From Spinellus fusiger (lineage: Eukaryota > Mucoromycota > Mucoromycetes > Mucorales > Phycomycetaceae), in the NCBI GenBank assembly GCA_025094145.1, contig JALLLS010000090.1:1-64000 (forward strand): DNA of 64,000 nucleotides. The letters run 5' to 3'. Shown here piece after piece: positions 42,627 through 54,505 of this stretch. Position 1 is the stretch's first letter, and each line of letters begins with the position of its first letter. Below the pieces are notes generated by a model. It saw only the letters and a program-made list of their open reading frames with translations. It was not told the origin of the DNA and did no database searches. The translations under genes were made by a program, and so were the position numbers.

Positions 42627-45169
42627 TTAAGAATGGGTGGTAGAGGAGAGATCGGAGGAGAAGTGAGGATACAGCGTCTGTTGCTGCAGGAGTCTTTGCA
42701 CTCTATGGCGGCATTGGCGTTCCCGTTCAATACACCCATCAGCAGCCTCAATGAGCAGGCTACCAGCTGATGGCTCTGCCTTAAAGTCTCGAGTAGACGT
42801 GGCTCGATCAATGGCTTGCAGCAGTATTAACAAACTGGGCCAAAGGTCTCGCCATTTAACAAAAGACTTAACCGTGCGCGGCAGAAGATTTAGACAATAG
42901 TCAATTGGGTGAACATCTTGTGGTGGTGCAGGAACTAGGAAGAACAAGAACGTGGAGCGTTCATGGTCAACGAATGTGCAAGTGAGAAAGTGGTCCCGAT
43001 TGGCAGATGGGTGGCCACATTGGCAAGGAACTGAAGGTGTTGGTGGTAACCAAGCAATCCTCCATTTTAGTAGACGATGTCTTTCTTTGCGCGTGCACGG
43101 TAGTAGAAGAATTGGATCCCAAACAGGTCTACATAGTCCACAGGCTACCGTCACCAGCGGATTCTTGCCACGTACTAGACTAGTGATTTCACTTTGAAGA
43201 CGTTCAAGATAAGCTACTTTTAATGGATATTTAGGAGGGTTGTGAACCCGTCCTATTCTTTGAGCATTTTGCCAGAGTACATTGCCACGTAGCTTAATCC
43301 GTCTGGCTTTACTCTGGGGTGCTTCAAGCTGTGGGACAAGGCACCAGAGGAGGGTGTCTTCAGGAAGGGTAGCTGCGCGCTCAACAAATTTGGCTTGCAG
43401 ATAAAGAAAACGAGAGTATATGTTAGGGAGGGCAGCTAATTGGGCAACCTGGATCGTTCCAAACCTAGCAGTAGCAGATCTAGCAAGACAAAGTCTCAGA
43501 CAAGCAGACTGACAGATTTGTAGCGGGCGGATGCCTAGTCTATTGACATTACAAATAGCCAACCCATACTCAAGAATAGGCCGAACAAAAACAGTATACG
43601 CTCTTAGGGCTGCTGTAATCCCAAAGCCATACATGTTTACACCCATTCCTCTCAGCTTTGCATTACTGCAATTGCCTTGACTTGTGAGTGTGAGAAAAGT
43701 GCGTCTTGGTTAATACTTTGACGTGAAAAGGGGATACCAAGGTACTTGAAAGTATCACAGGTTGGAAGCTCGTTGCCATAGAGGTAAAACGGCACATTGG
43801 CCGGGGCATTGAGTACTTCACATTTGGAGGGACTCCATTTGTAACCAAGGAGGGTCGAGTGAATTTCGGCAAGTGCCAGCATTCGATGTATATCTTCTGG
43901 GCAGCCCATAAGAGCCACATCATCAGCATACAACAAACAATTCACAGGAGCCCAAGTAACAGTGACATGAGACGGACTGTAAGAGGAATCTGACGACTCA
44001 GAAGAGTCATCCGAAACTGTAGAAGTAGGAAAAGGATTGTGAAGGGAATTCTGTAACTCGTCAAGCAATGCGTGAACAGTTGCCTGTGGGGAAGCAAAAG
44101 AGAAAGGATTTCGAGCACAGAGATTAATGGACCGTCCCATGGTAGGTGGGTGCATACCAACCAGTATTGGGGATACCGAAGCAAACCTCAAGAAACGTGG
44201 AAGAGTATCAATGAAAATAGAATAAAGGAATGGAGAAAGAATACTACCCTGTAAGACTCCTCGTTTAGGTGCAATGTCCCGGGATGCTACATTTTTCAGA
44301 ATCACATTCACCACAATGTCATCAAACAAATTCTGTAGTAGCAAGAGCAACGGCTGAGACACGAAGGGCATCAGCGACTCCCATATGACAGAGCGTTCCA
44401 CACTATCATATGCAGCTTTAATATCTAGGAAGACGACGACTGGAGGTTTTGGATCTTGCTCTCCTGATCCTTGGGCAGCGTACAACCCCATAAGTTCGTG
44501 GAGACAGAGGGCCTAGTCTAGAGTTCCACGACGAGCGCGAAATCCACCTTGAGCCATGTCCAATGCAGGCATGGTCGAAAGGAGCTCCCCAGCTATACAT
44601 CTTTCTAAGAGCTTACGAAACACCGATGTCAAGCTAATAGGCCGATAGTTACTAGGGTCATCCTGCTCTCCTTTGTTTTTGTAAATAGGTACCACCTGTG
44701 CTGTTCTCCAGGCCACAGACGTCCACGACCATCTCCAACACAATGTGAAGATCTGATGTAACAGAGACACTAGCACTCGAACTGGGGGTTTGAGCATTTC
44801 TGCTCTAATATGATCAATGCCTGGTGCTTTTCGATTTGGCATCTTTCGAATAGCAGAGTGAATAAAGTCTACGTCCCATGGGACTGGATTGTCTTGGAGA
44901 ATAAACTCCTGACGCTCCTGTCTTTCCGTAGATTCGCCAAACACACTCTCTAGGTGGTCAATCATGCGATTGGCAGCATGCCGAGGGCCCTCTGGAGATG
45001 ACAGAGAAATTGGCGAACGTCTCCGCAGCCTCATTCCTTTCACAGCACTTGTCATCTCTGTTAAGCCCTTACGGACTTTATCACAAAATACATGCCAGGT
45101 TTGTCGTTGTGCTTGCCTTATAGCCTTTTTCAAAGCTAAACACGCTTCCTCATACAAGCGGTAGCCCAC
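42627..45169 (-). pseudogene. LINE reverse transcriptase, broken by a stop and a frameshift
   Basis: Three consecutive pieces: 44513-45169 (RKAPGIDHIRAEML, NYRPISLTSVFRKLLER, GGFRARRGTLD), 43652-44491 (VVFLDIKAAYDSV, KRGVLQGSILSPFLYSIF and the catalytic LLYADDVALMG), and 42627-43646 (thumb and C-terminal zinc-knuckle-like CQCGHPSANRDHFLTC). A TAG interrupts RGTLD-(Q)-ALCLHEL, most simply a CAG to TAG change, and a frameshift lies near 43650 before LRGMGVNMYG. The Asp-Asp pair in YADD is intact. No apurinic endonuclease domain remains because the 5' part is lost. Confidence 0.85.
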
Positions 45170-45171
45170 TG
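42627..45171 (-). mobile_element. 5'-truncated non-LTR retrotransposon (LINE)
   Basis: About 2.5 kb of LINE ORF2-type coding sequence, markedly GC-richer than the surroundings. The 5' end is missing: coding similarity stops at 45169, immediately next to a Tc1 terminus at 45174. Such machinery could have mobilised the SINE at 9900-10306, though their 3' ends do not obviously match. Confidence 0.8.
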
Positions 45172-45173
45172 TA

Positions 45174-45430
45174 CAGTAGGGTTCAAAAAAAGGGGGATAT
45201 TTTTTTACATTCCGGTATGCTTCTGTAATAGGAAGTACTCATTGATTTTAATATATAAGAAATACATATTAAACACACAGTAGAGACTTGAAAATTGAAT
45301 TAAGTATAAAAAAAGGTCAACAGGATAATAGATGCATATTTATTTGGTGAAAACCCTTAGTATTTGGTGTTTTCACTCTTGGCCTCAATGACAGCCCTAT
45401 GTGATGACCTAATCTGATCACTCCTTTTTT
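45174..45430 (+). mobile_element. Tc1 family 3 terminal remnant
   Basis: Begins TA-CAGTAGGGTTC and from about 45260 matches 60915-61055 of the Tc1 element at 60833 (ACATTAAACACACA, then CCCTTAGTATTTGGTGTTT). Only the left quarter remains. It abuts the 5' break of the LINE. Confidence 0.65.
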
Positions 45431-45697
45431 ACACCATTTTCCCCGCCATCAACATCACTTCTATGTCACTGATCATACACTCCTTTATTATTCGTATAGC
45501 ATATGTCACTTAGTAATTGGATAGTACCATAGAAACATTCATATAAATACTTATCCAATTGTCATAATAAAATCCGCATTCTGATATCTGTTATCAGCTT
45601 ATACTATCTACTATATCTCGTCTTATTTGCACAACACTTAGTACTCTTTTCCTACCTGTTTCCAGTGGTCCCTTACACCCTACATCTCCGATGCATA
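45431..45697. other. Intergenic, AT-rich
   Basis: Short unique stretch between two transposon remnants; nothing recognised. Confidence 0.4.
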
Positions 45698-46520
45698 TAG
45701 CCACACCCAATTGAATTTAATGCTTTTGAAAATAAATTTCAGGACAAAATATTTAGGATATGTTCAATATTAAATAAAACACTCCACATTTGATCTAGAA
45801 GCTTCAAACCTTCACACAAAAAAGCCCAAAATATTTAATTATAGAAAATAAAATAATAATACAGTTAATATTTTTATGGCCTCCTTTGGCATCAATGACA
45901 GCCTGGCATCTATCTGTCATACTCTGAATTTATTGTTATGCAAGTTCAACACCAACTCTCTCCCACTCTTCTGAAGGTAGGGCCTTCAAACATTCAACAT
46001 TGGTAACAAATACCCTCTTTTCTTCAATTGGTCTTTCCAAGGCTCACCAGATGTGTTCAATTGGGTTCAAATAAGGACTCTGTATGGACTAGTACTCAAA
46101 GCTCTTAATTTTATGTGTCTTTTTCCACCCTCTGGTATAGACCCCAGTAGGACAGCCAGCACCCTATTCTTGTAACAGAAACTCTCTGTTCTCCTTTTTG
46201 ATGCAATTCTATGACTTTCTAAATGTATTAGTGATATGTGTTCATTGATATTTCTAATATTATTTTGAACTATAGGTTTTTTCATCTCTACATTTGCAAT
46301 CGCATTCAATTTTAACCTAGCCTTCAACTGGTAATAAATACCCAATAGTCTTCTATCTTTTGCCTTGTTCTATTCTCCACGAGTATGGATTTCTGAATAT
46401 CTATCTGACATGTGATGTTGGCTTAATAATATTTAGAAATAATAAGAGTTTTATGCAAAAAAAAAGTTATTTTTTTTTATTAAAATTTAGGCAAGTATTA
46501 AATTCAATTGGGTATGACTA
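45698..46520 (-). mobile_element. Deletion derivative of Tc1 family 1
   Basis: 823 bp between TA dinucleotides (45696-45697 and 46521-46522), with ends TAGCCACACCCAATTGAATT and its inverted partner, like the element at 8513-9853 but with terminal C changed to T at both ends. It contains broken pieces of the same transposase (the CATCTATCTGTCATACTC region, TTCAATTGGGTTCAAA). About 520 bp shorter than the longer copy. Confidence 0.8.
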
Positions 46521-46640
46521 TATATCACAGATTTCGAAATCTATTGTATAAATAAGTAAATAGATTAAAGGAGAGAAACAGGGATAATATACTGAATAAG
46601 ATACAAGAAAAGAAGCTACAGAGAATGTCAATGGAATATA

Positions 46641-48209
46641 CACCATTTTCACTTATTATTGTCGCACTTTTAGAGAAAAATATGTCGCATTAATAAATTA
46701 AAACTTGGTATAGTAATAAATTTTAAACTGGTGTATTCTAAGTACTTGAGGCTTTCTTACATTTTAATTTCCTTAAAAAATGAATAACATTGTGCACGAA
46801 GACGGCCAAGGAAATCTCTATAATGATGAAGACATAGCCGTTACAGTAGTGGAGATGGAGGTAGACGAGGAGACGTACCCCATTGAGACGGTTACAAATT
46901 TCGGGATGTACCTTGACCTCAAACCACCTAAGAAGCCAGAAAGAAAAACTGTACAACAATCCGTAGACAGATATGTCAATACGGACGAGGACAACAGAGC
47001 TCCTGGTATCCACAGGCACTACAAAGATTCCGAAAAAGAACAGTTGCTTGTATTGATTTATGAAAGGGCTATGAGCGTCAAAGCTGCTGCACTGAAACTT
47101 CAAATCAACCCGCGCACTACTCAGCGATGGTACTCAAACGATCAGCAGAATCCTCAGACATTCATTGCCAGAAAAAAAGGTAGTTGAAGGCCAGTTGGTA
47201 GACCAGCACTACTTGACGATAGCCACAAAAGATTTTTGGTCGATTTATTGGACGATCAGCCCTCTTTAGTCCTGGATCAAATGATGGAGAGTTTGAGAAA
47301 GTCTTTTATTGATTTGGAGATATCGAGAACAGCTCTACAATTTTGTCACCAAAAATTGTAAGATCAGTCTGAAAAGAGCCCATTTTCATTCAGTTGATCG
47401 TAATAGTCCTGAAAATATCAAGGATCGAAAGGAGTAGGTACAAAAATAGATGGAGACAGACATGGACTGCATGAGCAACTGTGTCTTTATAGATGAGGCG
47501 GCATTCCACATCAACATGAAGCGTACTTTTGCTTGGTCAAAAGTAGGTACTCGTGCAGTAGTAAAAGTACCAAGAACGAGGGCCAAAACAACAACTATCA
47601 TGGGAGCAACATCTGCTCAAGGCCTTGTCAACATAAAAGTAAGACGGCCTCGAATGTTGCCTGTTTCAAAGAAAAGAAGAGCTACTAGATCTGGTGGGCC
47701 TTCTCAAAAACAAAGCAAAGGCACTGTTACTGGCCACTACATCAATTTCTTGAGCGATACAATGGATGTCATGGACAATTTTTCAGATGTTTTCAAGGAT
47801 AATTACTTGATTATGGACAACGCTCCTATCCATATGAATGAAGACATTAAAAGCTTCATTGAAGGCCGTGGGTACAGGTGTGTCTATCTTCCTCTTTACT
47901 CACCAAAGTTGAATCCCATCGAGCAATTCTGGTCTGTTTGTAAAAGCAAGTTGAAAAGAGAAAGACTCTTGGAAGAAGAAACGCTGTCATCTAGAATCGC
48001 CAATGCATCTAATCAAGTTCTTCTTGGTGATCTCAAAGGATTTTGTAAATACCTTGTCAATAGATTTGATGGTTGCTTACATGAGAAGCCTCTTTAAAAA
48101 TAAAGCATTTATGTTGCATTTGTCGCATCCAACTTATACGCCATCTTTTAGTTTATTAATGCGACGATTTTTTTTTCCAAAAGTGCGACAATAATAAGTG
48201 AAAATAGTA
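46641..48209 (+). mobile_element. Tc1/mariner element, family 2 (DD34E), copy 2
   Basis: 1569 bp with the same inverted ends as 10531-12123, flanked by TA (46639-46640, 48210-48211). The coding strand is plus. The left end has CACCATTTTC where copy 1 has CACTATTTTC. Confidence 0.9.
46780..48097 (+). pseudogene. DD34E transposase with stops and a frameshift (copy 2)
   Basis: The N-terminal 135 codons are intact: EDGQGN, YLDLKPPKKP, then a helix-turn-helix region (YERAMSVKAAALKLQINPRT). They end at a TGA in RKKGS-(G)-RPVGRPALL where copy 1 has GGA. A 2-nt loss follows near 47338, and two TGG codons in the KEWVQKWM block became TAG at about 47436 and 47448. The catalytic part from 47450 is intact to the end (215 codons), with FIDEAAFH, IMDNAPIH and NPIEQFW. 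Neither copy in the window is active, but each preserves what the other has lost. Confidence 0.85.
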
Positions 48210-48211
48210 TA

Positions 48212-50109
48212 TATGTGTCTATGAATGGCAATAGTTATATATAAATTTATCTTGTTAATCGACAATGGCACAATACAATGATTTAAAAAAAATGCTATAC
48301 TTTCAAAATGTAGCTTCTCTTTATTCAACTTCTACACTAATTTTCAGTGACTCTTACTCTATTTATTCCTTGAATATGACTAAAAAATAATCAGTAGAAA
48401 GTGGGTATTCTATGATGATAAAAGTATTATAACAAGAATAATAGTCTTTAACAAAAGTACTGAGCACTATATATTTCCGCCCCAAGCTGATGATAAAATT
48501 TTCTCTGTAGTCCCTGTTTACTCTTTCTTACTCTATCATCTATTTAATCTCAAACTAACGATGAGTCATATATAGAACTCTTTTCTTGAATGATCATCAA
48601 GTTCGGTCATACTTAATTAGGTTTAGATCTGAACTTTAGGTGGTCGTTGGGGTATAATAGCCACAGCGCCCTATACATTTTACAATTTCATCCTCTTGGC
48701 GGTATAGAAACTCGTGTTTTCTTTTTGTAGTTGATAGATATCTCCGGGATTTAGCAATAAAAGTGGGGAAACTCGGCAAGATATACTTTCTGTAAGACAT
48801 AAATGCTTTTTCGGGGTTTAAGCCAGCTTTGTTTATGCACAAGTTTACAATACCTTCACTGAAGATATCCTACATATGCATATTGACACCATCAAACTTA
48901 TTGTTGGGGATCAAGTGTTTTATTAAAATAAATAATCTTAACCATATCGGCATTAATTTAATTTAATTTAATTACTGACTATGTGTCCAACAATATTTTT
49001 TCTTGTGTACTGAGTACATATTTCTTCATGAAGAGGGCCATAGTCGACGTGAAGACTTTAATCTGGAAGGGTTTTTGGTATATTCATCAATCACAATTTA
49101 ATTCGCATATATCATATTGGGATAGATGAATAGTTTAAACACAGTAATAAATCATCATAAAAGTATATATGGAGGTGATAACTCTTTTATTTTAGCAAAA
49201 AAAAACTGAACTTTGAAGATATAATATTACTCTTATTGCAGCAAACTATATGTCCTAAGAATTCCAGATTAGATTGCATACCACTGGATTGTATTTTCAA
49301 AAATAAAAATAGACTACTCTTTCAAGGGTTTATGCCTTACTGTAATAAGTATCTCTGTGTATCTTTAGTTTCTGTAATGGGAATAGACGACAGTGTTGAT
49401 ATTGTTATACATATAGTATTTATTAACACAAACAGTGTGGCTACCAGGTTTTATAATTTAAACTTCTAAAATATTTTCATTTTACATTATCTTTTTGTAT
49501 AATGATATATATTTTGTTATTTTATAATATTTGGCTTGCTAAGTGAGTTCATCTACAAATATATTACTGTGGTACATGATTATCAGTGCTTATCTTTGTA
49601 CTATTAGTGCATACAGGCTAAGCATTTTTTTTGTATTATTTATTGAATAGGCCGATACTTTATGACGTGTAGCACTTACAGGCTAATCATAAGTAAATAG
49701 ACAAATAAGAAGATCAGAAACAACTTCAAAATATAATTCTCGACTATTTACACCATTCTAAAGTATTACAAGATGAACTTTGGTGATTATTTTGAAATAC
49801 CTTGCAGAATTAAACATCTTAACAAATAATATAATAAAATACACACAGTCTAGTTCTACTATACCAATTTTTCCTATATTGAAAATGTTTCTCAAGTCAT
49901 TCATTACTTGCGAGAAACTCCAACACATGTAGTGGTAGAGTATGAAGCTATCTTAATATATAAAGTATTAAAGATTTCATACATCTCCATTGCCAATATA
50001 GTGTAAATATATTAGTTAGTAATATTAAATATTGATTTTCATATAGATATTCAAGTTACTTGTGAATATACACGTTGAGCAAGCCATATTACCAGAAAAC
50101 AGTATACTT
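48212..50109. other. Gene-poor AT-rich stretch
   Basis: No supported gene. A minus-strand open frame at 48636-48842 (68 codons, Arg/Lys/Tyr-rich with CIGRCGYY) may be a decayed gene fragment but matches nothing I know. Confidence 0.45.
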
Positions 50110-50600
50110 GCAAACACCTTACAGCAGTTTTCAAAGCCACCTCGTTGATGTTGGCAATGGAAGTATTCAGACAGTAGGAAATTCAAAACTGATCATTGTT
50201 ACTAATGATATGTTGTTGAAATGACATGACATTAATAATTCATCAGATACAATCCATGGTAGTATATTACATTCTGAAAATGACACACTCCCATCATACA
50301 TAAGAGCCTAAATAGCTAAATAAATAAAAGCTATACTTACACCAAAACACTCTGATATTATATATATCAATGATTGAATTATGGACAGATTTCCTTTTGG
50401 ATAAAGCTTTAGTTTTTACAGTAGTGATAAAGCATTCACAGATGAATTAGATGCCATAAATTTCCCAGTAAAATATCTCAACAGTATGAACCCAGGCGGA
50501 CTTTCTCACTATCTAAAACTGAAAATAAAGTCACCTATAATGCTGCTTCAAAATCTGGATCCCAAAAATAAATATCAACACTGTAAAACACACAATTCTG
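50110..50600 (+). pseudogene. Helitron/PIF1-type helicase relic
   Basis: 50456-50580 encodes NFPVKYLNSMNPGGLSHYLK, then LKIKSPIMLLQNLDPKN, a clear match to the conserved C-terminal block of Helitron and PIF1 helicases (P-V-E-F/Y-L-N-S-x-N-P-x-G-L-P-P-H, L-x-L-K-x-G-x-P-I-M-L-L-R-N-L-D-P). Upstream near 50115-50160, QFSK and LVDVGNG (one base out of frame) match the block that precedes it in these enzymes. Stops and frame changes throughout show it is dead. The typical CTRR Helitron end was not located. Confidence 0.75.
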
Positions 50601-53600
50601 ATAAGCATTGGCTTGATCTCCACACTCAAAGGGCTAGAAGTCATGGCCCGCTGTGGGCCAAGTGGCTATTAGTTTATTATTAAATAAATAATACTTTTTA
50701 TTTAGCAACAATATAACTTTTAAATATTTACTAAAATTTGAAGCTATTGAGCTATCGAGTTTATAAAACTATACTCTGATAAAATGTAAAAATGAAATAG
50801 CAACCTGGAATTTGGAATGCTTCAGTTACTTCTACATATCATTTTGTGGCTTTTAAGTTTTGTGTAATAGCTATTATAATATTATATGCCATCAGCTATC
50901 ATTATATTTTTTGACAAGAATTATTTTCAGTTTATCTATTTTCTCATATCAATAATTTTTTGCCACAATTTTAGATTGTTGGCTATCATTTACTATACTA
51001 TTATCTGGTTTAATTATATTATTATTTTTAATTGTTTTGAGAAATCAGTTAAAAAATTGTTTTAAGTTGTTTTTTCAATTTGAAAATTTACTAACTGATC
51101 CCCTGTAACCCTTTTACTGAAATATTAGGGAGTAAGGTTGGTCAGTTTCAATATTTAAATATCTGTTTAGAGTAAACGGCTTAGCTGTCTTTTATTTTAT
51201 TTATTATATTATGCCTATCTTATCCGTCATAAATTCATCGGTATCCTACTCAATTATAAGTATAAAAAAAAAGTAATAGACTATAGAACTGATTTTCCTG
51301 AAATCCTGAATCAACCTTTTAAAAAATTCTTTCGGATAGGTGAATGATTAAAAAAGTCTTAAACTAAAGATTAAAGTGAGTTGTATTGTTTAGTTTGAAT
51401 ATTACTTAACTAAAAAATAGTGTCAAAAAAATATTAGTAAATATGAAAATAAATAAGCGTTTTTTTTTCAATAAGCTTATAAAAATTTAGGTCATCTACT
51501 GGAATAATTATTATCAAATTAAAGTAATCTGTTTGGGAGCCTATATTAGTTATTATAAAAACAACGATTGAAAATTCAATTCGTCAAGTTTTTTTTGTAA
51601 ATCATCATTAAATTCTGCACTATATTAGACCATTGGTTACAGTACCATATGTATTATTTTTAATATTATAATTTAACCAATACAGATGATTTTTTGCTGT
51701 TTAGGCATATATTTAAATAGTTACTGTGTATAGAGAAATGTAAATTGGAAGTCTTGATAAATAAATATAAAAGAAATTCGGTAGGTCTTCCCTTTACCTA
51801 CTACATTATTGATAGAAAAAAATAATAATTTACCGACCAACAGACTACATGCGCTATACAAAAAAATATACCCATGAGAATTAATAAAGATTACAATATT
51901 ACATAAAAGAAAAGATAATATATGAATAAACCCCTTTAAATGTATTCACTATTCAAAAGGTAAAAATACCGTTAATTATTTAAATGTGCCTTTCTCGGTC
52001 AGTCAGTCAGTCAGTCACTTTATAATTTCAATAATATAGGAGAAAGATAAATATATTATGGACTCTATGTTTAGTATCCATTAATTTTAAATTTTATATT
52101 AGCCCAACTTTTTACCGAATAAAAAATATGACTATGAATTATAAGAGCTTTTAGAAAACATGATTTTGAATCGCATATTAAACAAAACCAGATCAGAAAG
52201 TATCGGAAGAAGTATTTCACTAAACACACTGATATTGTTGTTGCCAAGAAATGTTAATATTTGAAACTGAGGGTTTTGACTTTTATTAGAGCGGAGAAGT
52301 CTTTGTACTTAGTTTTAATGATGTGTAACTGTAGTAGAAATATTCTACGTCTTTGCCGCCAATTGCATATGAACATAAACAACATATTGACAAAGTTATA
52401 TTACATGTAAATCGTGGATCAAGTCGAACATTTATGGATCAATTAGTTTAGTATGGAGATCAAGCTAATTGTAATATCTCTGATCAATCTTACTTGATGT
52501 CAAATAACATAGATAAATAAATGTTATTACGATATTATTAAGATTTTAGCTATAGATATAAAACACAATAGAGCTATTCATCTACTATTTAAACACAATA
52601 TATGATAATCGGCTGTAAATGAGAAGTTTTTTTTTAAAAAAAAAAAATGAGAAAACCTGGGGATTGTGAGTAAAGTGTAACACGTATGTGATTTGAATAA
52701 TAATTAAACTCAAATCTCAATTGTAATACACTTGAACTGATAAGTTTATTGTGACTGAAAGAAGATTTTCTTAACTAAATCTCCTTACCTTTTCTTTTTT
52801 TTTGTTACTGATACTCGTAAACCTACTTACCAGTGTCTTTCTTTTACATTTTGACTAGTAATCTAGTGGTAAATATAAATATTTTCAACTAAATGATATC
52901 TGATTTGAACCTTACGTTTTTTTTTACAATATTATCATTTTTTAAGTCATTCTTTTCTATTTATTTATTTTTTGTAAATTATTAGTATTATATTAAATCT
53001 AAATAAAACAAGACAGCATATACCATATTATGTAGTATATATTAATCATTATTTATATTAAAAGGCATACACAATATTAATATAGGCCTGTCATGTATCC
53101 TTTAGAATATATCTATCCTTAAGCCGAAATAAGTATAAGCACAATGCAAAAAGGAAGACCATACTCAAAGCCGAACTTGTCATAATGGTCTTTTGTTTAC
53201 TATTTTTTTTAATTATTTAAACCTATATATTCCGGATTACTCTACTCTTATGTTTTTCTATAGACTTCATGAATCCTAAATTAGATAAAGAAGCTGTTAG
53301 ATATTGTTGAATATACTGAATTTTTCAATTGTTTACTCATTCTCTTAACAGAAGTTATAGTGAAAAAAATAATAAAAGAAGTCTTACCAAATTATTGTGT
53401 TATCTTTGAACTTTGATAATCAATAGACAGCTCAAGTTATATTTGATATACCACCACCAGAGTATCTATACCCTATATTTACCTAAATATACTACATTCA
53501 AAGAGATTATAGTAACAAATAATACTTAAATAAGAGTAAACTGGCGTGATATATTTAGTTTCTATTATTTGAAATTAATATTGTAGTTCTACATATATCT

Positions 53601-54505
53601 TATTGAACAAACATAATGATAAAGGAAATAAAAAACAGTGTTCACTATGCAGCACAATATTCACTAAGTACCTGAATTAAAATTCGTAGATATATTAAAA
53701 CTATTCCACTAGCCAGGGAAATACTTTTGTATGTATAAAATCCTGCAGATTTGGCCTTTTATAAATATTGAAAAATAATTTCTTGTAACTTAAGTGGAGG
53801 TTGCATTACTCGGCATACAATTGAACTTGATAAAATAAATTAAGAGACATATAATATTTAAGTATCTCTATAATTTTATTAATATATAATAATGATTGTA
53901 TGTGCGTTAATCTATATTTTTAATTTGAGAAACATTAAGATTTAAGATGATAGAATGAAGTAGACTATACAAAATGAACTAGGAAAAATACAATGCTGTG
54001 TCACTGATATTGACCTGTAGATGGATTTATAGTTTTTGATTTAATCAACAGAGGCAGAGAAAGACTGAATTTAGAATTAGGTTGGAAATTCGGCTAATTT
54101 TTATTTACACAAACTCTTTCAATAAATGGCGCTATGAATCTCCCATAGTATCAGCTAGCTTTCTTTGAAAGCCTACTAAGGCAATTGTATGAAATAAAAG
54201 TGAGTGCATAATGCAAATTTGATTTAAAGGCCGATCTTACCGACTAAACTGCTATGCCTAGCGACCTACATGAGTTGTGTAAACTTTTAATGCTTAGGTG
54301 ATATGATCGGGTGATCAAAAAATGATATATAACTATGATAAAGTGTAGAAGACATTGTTATTCTATCTCATCTTCGTAGTACACTTATTATAATTTATCA
54401 TTAAACCTTTTATCAGATCTTCTTTCTTTCTTTTCTTTTCTATACTGTTTACAGCTTTTTTCAAAACTTTTTTTCTCACTGTTCACGATTTCCCTACACC
54501 TTGAA
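50601..54505. other. Gene-poor, very AT-rich stretch
   Basis: 3.9 kb without a supported gene or RNA. It contains a CAGT run near 51998-52015 (GTCAGTCAGTCAGTCAGTCA) and long A and T tracts (52620-52650). The last ~100 bp before 54506 are CT-rich and probably the promoter and leader of the velvet gene. Confidence 0.5.

Noticed and set aside
48636..48842. Small gene with CIGRCGYY motif
   Set aside because: 68 codons, no neighbours, no promoter or splice context; insufficient support.
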